From: Pseudomonadota bacterium
GTDB taxonomy: Bacteria > Pseudomonadota > Alphaproteobacteria > Caulobacterales > Caulobacteraceae
NCBI GenBank assembly: GCA_023451375.1
Contig: JAEXZS010000078.1
Location: forward strand, 184,162 to 248,161
DNA length: 64,000 bases
Direction: 5' to 3'
Within the stretch, counting starts at the first letter, position 1. Each line of letters begins with the position of its first letter. The notes under the pieces are model-generated. The model saw only the letters and a list, made by a program, of their open reading frames with translations. It did no database searches and was not told where the DNA came from. Below are positions 53,383 to 61,762 of the stretch, piece after piece. Both the position numbers and the translations under genes were made by a program.

Positions 53383-54826
53383 AACCGCCGCCGCCCGCCC
53401 GCTCTGGACGGCCGCCGAAGTCGCCGCCGCCACGGGCGGCGCGCTGCACGGCGACGACCGCCCCATCGGCGGCCTGACCTACAACAGCCGCGAGATCGTC
53501 CCGGGCGACCTGTTCCTGGCCCTGAAGGGCGCGCGCGACGGCCACGACTTCGCCGCCGCCGCCTTCGCCGCGGGCGCGTCCGCCGCCCTGGTCGAACGGC
53601 CGGTCGAAGGCGGGGCCTATGTGGTCGTCCCCGATGCGCTGCGCGGGCTCGAGGCGCTGGGCGTCGCCGCCCGTGAACGCGCGCCTCATGTGAAGCGCGG
53701 CGCCGTCACCGGCAGCGTCGGCAAGACCAGCGTCACCCAGGCGATCAAGGCCGGTCTCGACCTGGCCGGGCGGCATGATGGAGGCTTGGCCCACGCCTCG
53801 ATCAAGAGCTACAACAACCACATCGGCGTGCCCCTGACCCTGGCGCGCATGCCGGTGGAGACCCGGCGCGCCGTCTTCGAGATCGGCACGAACGCGCCCG
53901 GCGAGATCGCCCCCCTGTCGCGCTTCGTCGCCCCCCACGCCGCCTGCGTCACCACCGTCGGCCCGGTGCACATCGAGGCCTTCGCCGACGGCGAGGCCGG
54001 CGTCGCCCGCGAAAAGGCCTCCATCTTCGAAGGCCTGGTTCCCGGCGGCGCGGCCGTGGCCAACGGCGACGTCGCCTTCTCCGGCCTGCTGTGTGACGCG
54101 GCCAAGCGGCAAGGCGCGCGGCTGCTCACCTTCGGCTCCGGTTCCGGCCACGACGCGCGCCTGCTGGACTTCCGCCCTGACGCCGAGGGCGCGACCGTCT
54201 CCGCCGAGCTGTTCGGCAAGCCGCTGGAATACCGCCTGGCCCAGTCCGGCGCCCACTGGGGCCTGAACAGCCTGTGCGTCCTGCTGATGCTCGACGCCCT
54301 GGAGGTGTCGCTGGAGACGGGGCTGCAGGCCCTGGCCGGCTTCCAGCCGCTGGCCGGTCGCGGCCAGACGCGGACGGTCGCCATCGCCGGCGGCGCCTTC
54401 ACCCTGATCGACGAGAGCTACAACGCCAATCCGCTGTCGATGGCGGCGGGGTTCAGGAGCCTGGGCGCCCGCCCCGCGTCCGGCCGCCGCGTCGTGGTCC
54501 TGACCGACATGCTGGAGCTGGGGGACCAGAGCCGCGCCCTGCACGAGGGCCTGGCCGCGTCCATCGACGCCGCCGGCCTCGACCTGGTCCACGCCGCGGG
54601 GCCGCAGATGCGCTGGCTCCACGAGGCCCTGCCGGTCTCCCGGCGCGGCCTGTGGCGCGAGACCGCCGCGGAACTGGCGGCCGAGGCGGCGATGCTGGTC
54701 GCGCCCGGCGATATCGTCATGGTCAAGGGTTCCAACGGGTCGAAGGCGTCGCTGATCGCCGAGGCCTTGGCCGACCTGAACAGCGCCGCCCCCTCAAACA
54801 GCGGCGCGCCGCGCGCGACGCGATAG
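53375..54826 (+). CDS. murF: UDP-MurNAc-tripeptide:D-Ala-D-Ala ligase MurF
   Basis: Adds D-Ala-D-Ala to complete the UDP-MurNAc-pentapeptide. The 483-residue ligase shows [19 protein letters not shown], the ATP loop [13 protein letters not shown] (Ser in place of the usual Thr-Asn pair), [23 protein letters not shown], and [11 protein letters not shown]. Start ATG 53375 lies 8 nt inside murE. A 10-base gap separates it from mraY. Confidence 0.96.
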   Translation: MPETAAARPLWTAAEVAAATGGALHGDDRPIGGLTYNSREIVPGDLFLALKGARDGHDFAAAAFAAGASAALVERPVEGGAYVVVPDALRGLEALGVAARERAPHVKRGAVTGSVGKTSVTQAIKAGLDLAGRHDGGLAHASIKSYNNHIGVPLTLARMPVETRRAVFEIGTNAPGEIAPLSRFVAPHAACVTTVGPVHIEAFADGEAGVAREKASIFEGLVPGGAAVANGDVAFSGLLCDAAKRQGARLLTFGSGSGHDARLLDFRPDAEGATVSAELFGKPLEYRLAQSGAHWGLNSLCVLLMLDALEVSLETGLQALAGFQPLAGRGQTRTVAIAGGAFTLIDESYNANPLSMAAGFRSLGARPASGRRVVVLTDMLELGDQSRALHEGLAASIDAAGLDLVHAAGPQMRWLHEALPVSRRGLWRETAAELAAEAAMLVAPGDIVMVKGSNGSKASLIAEALADLNSAAPSNSGAPRATR

Positions 54827-54836
54827 GGAAACCCCG

Positions 54837-55946
54837 ATGTTTTATCTCCTGTATCTCTATTACGCCGACATCGCGCACCAGTATCCGCTGCTGAACCTGA
54901 TCCAGTATCAGACGGTGCGCGTCGCCCTGGCGCTGGCCACGGCCATGATCGTCGCGGTGGCCATGGGCAGCCGCTTCATCAACTGGATCCGCGCCAAGCA
55001 GGGCCGGGGCCAGCCGATCCGCGACGACGGCCCCGTCAGCCACCTGTCCAAGGTCGGCACCCCCACCATGGGCGGGCTGATGATCCTGGCCGGCATCGGC
55101 GTGGCGGTCTTCCTGTGGGGCGACCTGACCAACCCCTACATCTGGATCGTCAGCTTCGTGACGGCGGCCTTCGGCGTGCTGGGCTTCATCGACGACTACG
55201 CCAAGGTGACCAAACAGACCTCGGCAGGACTGACCTCGAAACAGAAGCTCGCGGCCCAGACCGTGGTGGCCGTCGTCGCCGGCGTGCTGACCGTGCTGTG
55301 GATGACCCGGTCGCCGACCTCGCCGGGGCTGGAGACATCGATCGCCTTTCCGTTCTTCAAGGCGGTGCTGCTGAACATCGGCTGGTTCTACGTGGCCTTC
55401 GCCGCCTTCACCATCGTGGGCTTCTCCAACGCCGTGAACCTGACCGACGGGCTGGACGGCCTGGCGACGGTGCCGGTGATGATGGCCGCCGCCGCCTTCG
55501 GGGTGATCAGCTATCTGGCGGGCAACTTCGTCTTCTCGGAATATCTGCAGATCCACCACGTGCCCGGCTCGGGAGAGCTGGCCATCTTCTGCGCCGCCAT
55601 GATCGGGGCGGGGGCCGGCTTCCTCTGGTACAACGCCCCGCCCGCCAAAATCTTCATGGGCGACACCGGCTCGCTGGCCCTGGGCGGCGCGCTGGGCGCC
55701 ATCGCCGTCACCACCAAGCACGAGCTGGTGCTGGGCATTGTCGGCGGCCTGTTCGTGGCCGAGGCGGCCTCGGTCATGATCCAGGTCGGCTACTTCAAGC
55801 TGACCGGCAAGCGCATCTTCCTGATGGCGCCGGTCCACCATCATTTCGAGAAGATGGGCTGGCCGGAATCGACCGTGGTCATCCGCTTCTGGATCATCGC
55901 CGGGGCGCTGGCGCTGGTCGGCCTCTCGACGCTGAAGCTGCGTTGA
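54837..55946 (+). CDS. mraY: Phospho-MurNAc-pentapeptide transferase MraY
   Basis: An inner-membrane enzyme that moves phospho-MurNAc-pentapeptide to undecaprenyl phosphate, giving lipid I. The 369-residue protein has ten predicted helices and the catalytic signatures [21 protein letters not shown] with paired Asp, [22 protein letters not shown] and [15 protein letters not shown]. It is full length and followed 4 bases later by murD. Confidence 0.97.
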   Translation: MFYLLYLYYADIAHQYPLLNLIQYQTVRVALALATAMIVAVAMGSRFINWIRAKQGRGQPIRDDGPVSHLSKVGTPTMGGLMILAGIGVAVFLWGDLTNPYIWIVSFVTAAFGVLGFIDDYAKVTKQTSAGLTSKQKLAAQTVVAVVAGVLTVLWMTRSPTSPGLETSIAFPFFKAVLLNIGWFYVAFAAFTIVGFSNAVNLTDGLDGLATVPVMMAAAAFGVISYLAGNFVFSEYLQIHHVPGSGELAIFCAAMIGAGAGFLWYNAPPAKIFMGDTGSLALGGALGAIAVTTKHELVLGIVGGLFVAEAASVMIQVGYFKLTGKRIFLMAPVHHHFEKMGWPESTVVIRFWIIAGALALVGLSTLKLR

Positions 55947-55950
55947 CGCC

Positions 55951-57441
55951 ATGATCCCCGTTCCCGGCTTCGAGGGCAGGCGGGTCGCGGTCTTCGGCCT
56001 GGGACGGTCGGGGATCACCGCCGCGCGCGCGCTCCAGGCCGGGGGCGCGATCCCCATCCTGTGGGACGACGGCGTCTCGGGCCGGATGCAGGCCGAGGCC
56101 GAGGGGTTCGCCGTCGAGGACCTGACCGCCGCCGACTGGTCCGGCTTCGCCGCCCTGGTCCTGTCGCCCGGCGCCCCCCTGACCCATCCCAAGCCGCACT
56201 GGACGGTCGACAGGGCGAAGGCCGCCGGCGTCCCCGTTCTCGGCGACGTGGAGCTGTTCGCCCGCGCGATCGCCGCCCTGCCGCCGGCCCAGCGCCCCAG
56301 GGTTGTCGCCGTCACCGGCACCAACGGCAAGTCCACCACCACGGCCTTGATCGGCTGGGTGCTGAAGTCGGCCGGCCTGGCCGTCCATGTCGGCGGCAAC
56401 ATCGGCATCGGCGTCCTGGCCCTGCCGGCCCCCACGGCCGGCGCCGTCTATGTGATCGAGGTCTCCAGCTATCAGCTGGACCTGACCGACACCTTCGCCC
56501 CCGACGTCGCCATCCTGACCAACATCAGCCCTGACCACCTGGACCGCCACGGCGGCATGGACGGCTATGTCGCGGCCAAGCGGCGGATATTCCAGGCGCA
56601 ACGACCGGATGCGGTGGCGCTGGTGGGCGTGGACGAGCGCTGGGGACGGGAGATCGCGGAGGCGCTGCCTCAGCGTGTCATCACCATTTCCTCCGCTCAT
56701 CCCGGCGAAAGCCGGCACCCAGTGCTTTCGTCAGAACACGATGTCGGGGATCAGCGCTCTGCCGCATCTAAACCGTCGGAACGCCCAAAGGACTGGGTCC
56801 CGCCTTTCGCCGGGATGAGCGGAATAGAGGTCGAGCCAGGATACCTACGGTCGGCAGGCGCGATCCTGGCCGACCTCACCGCCGCGCGCTCGCTGCCCGG
56901 CCGTCACAACGCCCAGAACGCCGCCTTCGCCTACGCCGCCGCCCGCGCGCTGGGCGTGCCGCATGACGCCGCCGTCCAAGGGTTGATGACCTTTCCCGGC
57001 CTGGCCCACCGCATGGAGGCCGTCGGCCGGATCGGCTCCGTCCGTTTCATCAACGACTCCAAGGCCACCAACGCCGACGCCGCGCGGCAGGCCCTGTCCA
57101 GCTACCCGTCCGTCTTCTGGATCGCCGGCGGAAAGCCCAAGGACGGCGGCATCGGCGACCTGGCCGACCTCTTCCCGCGCGTGACGAAGGCCTATCTGGT
57201 CGGAGAGGCGGCCGAGGCCTTCGCCGCCACTTTGGGCGATACGCCGCACGCCATCGCCCACACCATCGACGCCGCCGTCATCGCCGCCGCCGCCGATGCG
57301 ACCGCTGCCGGCGGTCCCCAGATCGTCCTTCTCTCGCCCGCCTGCGCCAGCTTCGATCAGTACCCCGACTTCGAGGCGCGGGGAGAGGCCTTCCGCGCCG
57401 CCGTCCTCAACCTCGGCGCCACGCCGGAGACCGCATCATGA
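55951..57441 (+). CDS. murD: UDP-MurNAc-L-Ala:D-Glu ligase MurD, with 44-residue in-frame insert
   Basis: Adds D-glutamate to UDP-MurNAc-L-Ala. Standard Mur ligase signatures are present: VFGLGRSGITAARAL, VTGTNGKSTTTALIGW, EVSSYQLDLTDTFAPDVA, NISPDHLDRHGGMDGYVAAKRRIF, GRHNAQNAAFAYAAA, NDSKATNADAARQAL and LLSPACASFDQY. At 496 residues it is longer than E. coli MurD (438). Residues 248-291 (start SAHPGES, end FAGMSG) come from a palindromic repeat inserted in a variable loop of the central domain. All catalytic motifs lie outside it. The stop overlaps the ftsW start as ATGA. Confidence 0.96.
   Translation: MIPVPGFEGRRVAVFGLGRSGITAARALQAGGAIPILWDDGVSGRMQAEAEGFAVEDLTAADWSGFAALVLSPGAPLTHPKPHWTVDRAKAAGVPVLGDVELFARAIAALPPAQRPRVVAVTGTNGKSTTTALIGWVLKSAGLAVHVGGNIGIGVLALPAPTAGAVYVIEVSSYQLDLTDTFAPDVAILTNISPDHLDRHGGMDGYVAAKRRIFQAQRPDAVALVGVDERWGREIAEALPQRVITISSAHPGESRHPVLSSEHDVGDQRSAASKPSERPKDWVPPFAGMSGIEVEPGYLRSAGAILADLTAARSLPGRHNAQNAAFAYAAARALGVPHDAAVQGLMTFPGLAHRMEAVGRIGSVRFINDSKATNADAARQALSSYPSVFWIAGGKPKDGGIGDLADLFPRVTKAYLVGEAAEAFAATLGDTPHAIAHTIDAAVIAAAADATAAGGPQIVLLSPACASFDQYPDFEARGEAFRAAVLNLGATPETAS
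56692..56823 (+). repeat. 132-bp palindromic element inside murD, frame preserved
   Basis: Ends are 32-bp inverted repeats at 56692-56723 and 56792-56823, beginning TCCGCTCATCCCGGCGAAAG and differing from each other at two positions. The length is exactly 44 codons and there is no stop on the coding strand. The antisense frame also lacks stops through the arms. Confidence 0.93.
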
Positions 57442-58616
57442 GCGCGTCCTACGTCCCCGCCTTCTCGCGCAACGACCAGAGCCTGGTCGCGCGCTGGTTC
57501 TGGACCGTCGACCGGGGCCTGCTCGGCGCGGCCCTGGCGCTGATGGGGCTGGGCGTCGCGCTCAGCTTCGCCTCCAGCCCGGCGGCGATCCTGGCGGACG
57601 AGTCGATCACCGATCCCTTCCACTATTCCTGGCGCATGATGGTCTTCGCCGGCGCCGGCCTGGTCGCCATGCTGGCCGCTTCGCTGATGTCGCCGCGCGG
57701 CGTGCGACGCATCGCCTTCCTGGCGCTGCTGGGCGCCATCGTCGTCATGATGGCCCTGCCGTTCATCGGCGACACGGTGAAGGGCGCCGCGCGCTGGGTG
57801 AACCTGGGCCCGTTCAGCCTCCAGCCGTCCGAGTTCGCCAAGCCCGGCCTGATCGTCTTCGCCGCCTGGATGTTCGCCGAGGCGCAGAAGGGCCAGGGCG
57901 TGCCCGGCGTCACCATCGCGTTCGGCTTCTACGCCCTGACCGTCTGCCTCTTGCTGATCCAGCCCGACATCGGCCAGACCCTGCTGATCACCACCACCTT
58001 CATGGCCGTCTTCTTCATGGCCGGGGTGCCGTTCAAGTGGATGGCGGTGCTGGCCAGCCTGGGCATGGCGGGGCTGGTGTCGCTCTATTTCGTCTTCGGC
58101 CACATGCGCGACCGCCTCAGCCGCTTCTTCTCGCCCGAGAGCACCGACACCCACCAGATCGACGCGGCGTCGGAGGCCATCCGCGCGGGCGGCCTGCTGG
58201 GGCGGGGGGTCGGCGAGGGGGTGATGAAGCGCCACGTCCCCGACCTGCACACCGACTTCATCTATTCCGTCGGCGCCGAGGAGTTCGGCCTGGTGCTCAG
58301 CCTGGCGATGATCGGCCTCTACGCCTTCATCGTCATTCGCGGGATGCGCCGGGCGATGAAGCTGACCGACTCCTTCGAGCAGACGGCGGCGGCGGGTCTG
58401 TTCATGCTGATCGGGCTGCAGGCCAGCATCAATGTGGCGGTGAATCTGAACCTGATCCCGACCAAGGGCATGACCCTGCCCTTCATCAGCTACGGCGGCT
58501 CCTCCATGGTGGCCATGGGCCTGACTATGGGCTTCGCCCTGGCCCTGACCCGCCGCCGCCCGGGCGCCTATGAGCCGGGCGCCAGCCTGCCGGGCCGGCG
58601 CCGGCGGCTGCTGTAG
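57438..58616 (+). CDS. ftsW: Septal peptidoglycan glycosyltransferase FtsW
   Basis: A SEDS-family polymerase acting with FtsI. The 392-residue protein has ten predicted helices and the conserved segments GAARWVNLGPFSLQPSEFAKPGL, LLIQPDIGQTLLI with the catalytic Asp, AIRAGGLLGRGVGEGVMK, HTDFIYSVGAEEFGL and PFISYGGSSMVAMGL. Starts in a 4-nt overlap with murD and is followed by a 347-base gap filled with repeats before murG. Confidence 0.96.
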   Translation: MSASYVPAFSRNDQSLVARWFWTVDRGLLGAALALMGLGVALSFASSPAAILADESITDPFHYSWRMMVFAGAGLVAMLAASLMSPRGVRRIAFLALLGAIVVMMALPFIGDTVKGAARWVNLGPFSLQPSEFAKPGLIVFAAWMFAEAQKGQGVPGVTIAFGFYALTVCLLLIQPDIGQTLLITTTFMAVFFMAGVPFKWMAVLASLGMAGLVSLYFVFGHMRDRLSRFFSPESTDTHQIDAASEAIRAGGLLGRGVGEGVMKRHVPDLHTDFIYSVGAEEFGLVLSLAMIGLYAFIVIRGMRRAMKLTDSFEQTAAAGLFMLIGLQASINVAVNLNLIPTKGMTLPFISYGGSSMVAMGLTMGFALALTRRRPGAYEPGASLPGRRRRLL

Positions 58617-58733
58617 CCGCTCCCATCATTTTTCGGCTGATGAAGTCGAGGCAAATCAACGCTTCCGCGTCTCTGATCAGCCTTTTGCCTCTCACGCTTC
58701 CAAACAGTGCGATCATTGTCCGGCCGGCCCCTC

Positions 58734-58841
58734 CGTCATCCTCGGGCTTGGACCCGAGGATCGGGCGAAGGGCGAGACAGCCGTCCGGTTCAATCGCGCG
58801 CGGCGGACCATCCGATCCTCGGGCCGAGCCCGAGGATGACG
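58734..58841. repeat. Inverted pair of REP-like sequences upstream of murG (REPIN-like)
   Basis: CGTCATCCTCGGGCTTGGAC (continuing to 58764) and its near-complement from 58812 to 58841 face each other across about 47 bases. Each half is itself a hairpin (ATCCTCGGG/CCCGAGGAT). A single relative is at 43842-43873. Confidence 0.85.
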
Positions 58842-58862
58842 ACAGGAGAATACCGACCACCC

Positions 58863-58952
58863 GATTTCAGACAATTCACACCATTCAGACTGTCTTTTCC
58901 GCTCCCCCGTCCGGATTTCAGACGATTCACACTATTCAGACGGTGTTTTTCC
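58863..58952 (+). repeat. Two direct copies of a 39-bp repeat built of 9-bp units, upstream of murG
   Basis: Copy A (58863-58900) and copy B (58914-58952) are 51 bp apart. Each starts GATTTCAGAC and contains three 9-bp units: TTTCAGACA ATTCACACC ATTCAGACT in A and TTTCAGACG ATTCACACT ATTCAGACG in B, then a pyrimidine-rich GT-TTTTCC tail. A shorter third copy is at 13241-13288. Confidence 0.85.
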
Positions 58953-58963
58953 CGGAGACCTCC

Positions 58964-60052
58964 ATGTCCAAGCTCTGCGTCGTCGCCGCCGGCGGCACCG
59001 GCGGCCATATGTTCCCGGCCGAGGCCCTGGCGCGCGAGTTGGCGACGCGCGGCTGGCGCGTGGTTCTGGCCACCGACCATCGCGGCCAGCAGTACGCCCA
59101 CGCCTTTCCGGCCGAGGAACGGCTGGCGCTGGACGCGGCCACGGGCTCCGGCCCGCTGGGGCTGGTCAAGGCGGGCGTCGCCATCTTCAAGGGCGTGATG
59201 CAGGCCCGCGACGCCTTCGAACGGCTGGGCGCCGACGTGGTCGTCGGCTTCGGCGGTTATCCGTCCGCGCCGGCCCTGGTCGCCGCCGTCACCGCCCAGC
59301 GGCCGACCGTGATCCATGAGCAGAACGCCGTGCTGGGCCGCACCAACCGCATCCTGGCCCCCTATGTGAACCAGGTCGCCTCGGCCTTCCCCACGCTGGA
59401 GCGGGCTCCGGACAAGGCCCAGGGCCGCCTTCACGTGGTGGGCAGCCCGGTGCGCGCCGACATCCGCGCCCTGTTCGACCGCGCCTACGCCGCGCCGGTC
59501 GAGGGCGGTCCGATCCATGTGCTGGTCACCGGCGGCAGCCAGGGCGCCCGCATCCTGTCCGAGACCGCGCCCCGCGCCCTGGCCGCCCTGCCCGAGACGA
59601 TCCGCCGTCGCCTGAAGGTCCAGCAGCAGTCGCGGCCCGAGACGCTGGAAGCCGCCCGCCAGATCTATCTCGAGGCCGGGGTCGAGGCCGAGGTCGCCCC
59701 CTTCTTCCGCGACATGGCCGACCGGCTGTCGCGCGCCCATCTGGTCATCGGCCGCGCCGGCGCCTCGACCTGCGCCGAGCTGGCGGTCGCGGCCCTGCCG
59801 TCGGTGCTGATCCCGCTCAAGATCGCCACCGACGACCACCAGCGCCTCAACGCCAAGGCCCTGGTCGACGCCGGCGCCGCCGAGATGATCCTCGAGGACG
59901 ACTTGACCGTCGACGCTCTGACGGCGAGCCTGGCGGCCGTCCTGCCCGATCCCGTCCGCCTCGCGGCCATGTCGGCGGCGGCCCGCACCGCCGCCATCCC
60001 CGACGCCGTCCGGCGCCTGGCCGACCTGGTCGAGGCGACCGCGCGGCGCTGA
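58964..60052 (+). CDS. murG: Undecaprenyl-PP-MurNAc-pentapeptide GlcNAc transferase MurG
   Basis: A peripheral membrane glycosyltransferase converting lipid I to lipid II. The 362-residue protein shows the N-terminal G-loop AAGGTGGHMFPAEALA, VVGFGGYPSAPAL, HEQNAVLGRTNRIL, VTGGSQGARIL and the UDP-GlcNAc site IGRAGASTCAELAVAALPSVLIPL (key part RAGASTCAE). The frame stays open far upstream through repeats, but ATG 58964 is the family start. It is the last dcw gene here; murC does not follow. Confidence 0.96.
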   Translation: MSKLCVVAAGGTGGHMFPAEALARELATRGWRVVLATDHRGQQYAHAFPAEERLALDAATGSGPLGLVKAGVAIFKGVMQARDAFERLGADVVVGFGGYPSAPALVAAVTAQRPTVIHEQNAVLGRTNRILAPYVNQVASAFPTLERAPDKAQGRLHVVGSPVRADIRALFDRAYAAPVEGGPIHVLVTGGSQGARILSETAPRALAALPETIRRRLKVQQQSRPETLEAARQIYLEAGVEAEVAPFFRDMADRLSRAHLVIGRAGASTCAELAVAALPSVLIPLKIATDDHQRLNAKALVDAGAAEMILEDDLTVDALTASLAAVLPDPVRLAAMSAAARTAAIPDAVRRLADLVEATARR

Positions 60053-60089
60053 CGGGTCAACTCGAACGGTTCTGGAGCGTTAGGCGCGG

Positions 60090-61262
60090 ATGCCTCCTGA
60101 AATCACCAACCTGACCCGCGAGGTTCTCGCGCTGTGGCGTCGCTTCGACTGGCTGCCTGAATGGGCGGTGATCGCCCTGGTGCTGCTGGTCTTTGTCGGC
60201 GGCGGCTGGCTGACGCACAAGATCGCCTTCGCCGTCCTACGTCGGGTGGTGAAGAACAAGGACGTCTTCTGGCGCGGCGTGGTGGAGCGGGCGCGGTTGA
60301 AGCTGCGCATCCTGATCATCATCATCGGCGTCGGCATCGGCGTGACCGTCTCGCCCATGGACCCGGCTCCGTCCGAGGACATCCGCGACGTGCTGCTGTT
60401 CCTCTTCATCCTGACGCTCGGCTGGCTGGCCTCGGGCGTGCTGGACATGTGGACGGTGATGCACCTGAAGCGGTTCAACATCGCCACCGAGGACAACCTC
60501 GTCGCCCGCAAGCACCTGACCCAGACCCGCATCCTGCAGCGGGTGGCCAAGGTGGTGCTGTTCATCGTCACCGTCGGCCTGGCGCTGATGACCATTTCCG
60601 GCTTCCGCCAGTGGGGCGTCAGCCTGCTGGCCTCGGCCGGCGTGGTCGGCATCATCGCCGGCCTGGCGCTCCAGCCGATCCTGACCAACATGGTCGCCGG
60701 CATCCAGATCGCCCTGACCCAGCCGATCCGCATCGACGACGCCGTCATCGTGGAAGGGGAGTGGGGCAATGTGGAGGAGATCACCTCCACCTATGTGGTG
60801 GTCAAGCTGTGGGACTGGCGGCGCATGGTCCTGCCGCTCAGCTACTTCATCACCAAGCCGTTCCAGAACTGGACGCGCGAGAACGCCCGCCTGATCGGCA
60901 CGGCCTTCTTCTATGTCGACTACGAGGCGCCGATCGACCGGCTGCGCGCGGCCTTCGAGGACATCGTCAAGGCGTCGAAGCTGTGGGACGGCGAGGTGCA
61001 GGTGATGCAGGTCACCGACATCACCGAGCGGGTGCTGCAGGTCCGCTGCCTTGCCAGCGCGCGCTCCGCCGGCATGGCCTTCGACCTGCGCTGCGAGATC
61101 CGCGAGAAGCTGATGGCCTTCATGCGCGACCACTGCCGCGAGGCCCTGCCGCGCGACCGGCTGGAATGGGATCAGGGTTCGTCTTCGCCGCGCGCTCCGG
61201 CCGCGCGCTCCGACATCCCCATGGCCACCCCCGGCGGCAGCCCGGACGCCGGCGACGCCTGA
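60090..61262 (+). CDS. Mechanosensitive ion channel, MscS family
   Basis: A 390-residue inner-membrane channel that opens under membrane tension. It has four to five helices before the pore: WAVIALVLLVFVGGGW, LRILIIIIGVGIGV, VLLFLFILTLGWLASGVLD and VVLFIVTVGLALMT, then the MscS pore and beta domain GVSLLASAGVVGIIAGLALQ, IRIDDAVIVEGEWGNVEEI and a C-terminal domain. It is larger than E. coli MscS (286). Start ATG 60090, 37 bases after murG, so read-through from murG is possible. Confidence 0.94.
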   Translation: MPPEITNLTREVLALWRRFDWLPEWAVIALVLLVFVGGGWLTHKIAFAVLRRVVKNKDVFWRGVVERARLKLRILIIIIGVGIGVTVSPMDPAPSEDIRDVLLFLFILTLGWLASGVLDMWTVMHLKRFNIATEDNLVARKHLTQTRILQRVAKVVLFIVTVGLALMTISGFRQWGVSLLASAGVVGIIAGLALQPILTNMVAGIQIALTQPIRIDDAVIVEGEWGNVEEITSTYVVVKLWDWRRMVLPLSYFITKPFQNWTRENARLIGTAFFYVDYEAPIDRLRAAFEDIVKASKLWDGEVQVMQVTDITERVLQVRCLASARSAGMAFDLRCEIREKLMAFMRDHCREALPRDRLEWDQGSSSPRAPAARSDIPMATPGGSPDAGDA

Positions 61263-61264
61263 TC

Positions 61265-61762
61265 TCAGGGGGTCAGCGCCGCCTGGCCCCGACGGATCGC
61301 CTCGTCCAGCGACAGCGTCTCCGTCGCCGGCGTCCCCCCGCAGGCGACCGCCAGCAGCTCGGCCGCGTCGCCACCCGGCGCGGCGGGATAGGCCGGGGCG
61401 GGATCGGCCATGGCCGGCCCCTCGCCGCCGTCGGCGCGCAGGGCGGCGAAGTCCAGCCGGTCCGCCGTCGCCGTCGCGCAGTCGAAGGCCCACCACGACC
61501 AGCCGCCGACATAGGCGACGCCGCCGACCTCGAACCCCTGTTCCGCCACCTGCAGCCCGCGCATCCGGGCGCTGTCGCCTTGCCGCTCGACCGAGGCCGC
61601 ATCCGCGAACACCGCGAACCGCCCGACCCCGGTCTCGACCAGCTGGGGCTCCGCCAGGACGGGCGAGGCCGCCAGCAAGGCCGCGACGCCCCAGACCCTC
61701 CACCACGCTGCGCGCGGTCCCTCTCCCCCGTTCCGCTGCGCTCCTCGGGGCAGGATCGTCAC
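61265..61762 (-). CDS. Small exported protein of unknown function, N-terminus supplied by a repeat
   Basis: A 165-residue protein with a signal peptide ([15 protein letters not shown]) after 24 unusual leading residues ([19 protein letters not shown] is part of them). These leading residues are coded by a copy of the family-B repeat. The mature part has paired Trp residues (GGWSWWAF) and two cysteines (AFDC, VACGG) that might form a disulfide. GTG 61762 overlaps the smc stop as GTGA, so it is coupled to smc. Translation might in fact start inside, nearer the signal peptide. I do not recognise the family. Confidence 0.7.
   Translation of the reverse strand: MTILPRGAQRNGGEGPRAAWWRVWGVAALLAASPVLAEPQLVETGVGRFAVFADAASVERQGDSARMRGLQVAEQGFEVGGVAYVGGWSWWAFDCATATADRLDFAALRADGGEGPAMADPAPAYPAAPGGDAAELLAVACGGTPATETLSLDEAIRRGQAALTP
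61694..61755 (-). repeat. Family-B repeat at the smc / small exported gene junction
   Basis: ACCCTCCACCACGCTGCGCG (61695 onward) followed by CTCTCCCCCGTTCCGCTGCG and CTCCTCGGGGCAGGATC. It matches the 15070-15130 part of the rsmE element over about 60 bases but is read in another frame by the host gene. Confidence 0.8.

Larger units (their letters stand above)
58617..58963. other. Repeat-filled gap between ftsW and murG
   Basis: This 347-base gap interrupts an otherwise tightly packed operon. It holds a paired REP-like element (58734-58841) and two copies of the TTCASAC repeat (58863-58952), the last ending 11 bases before the murG start. No gene is supported in it. GGAG in the final bases (58955-58958) serves as the murG ribosome site. 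Confidence 0.75.

Noticed and set aside
58640..58963. An N-terminal extension of MurG by about 108 residues
   Set aside because: The frame is open but made of REP-like and TTCASAC repeats, and the MurG family starts at ATG 58964 with GGAG upstream.
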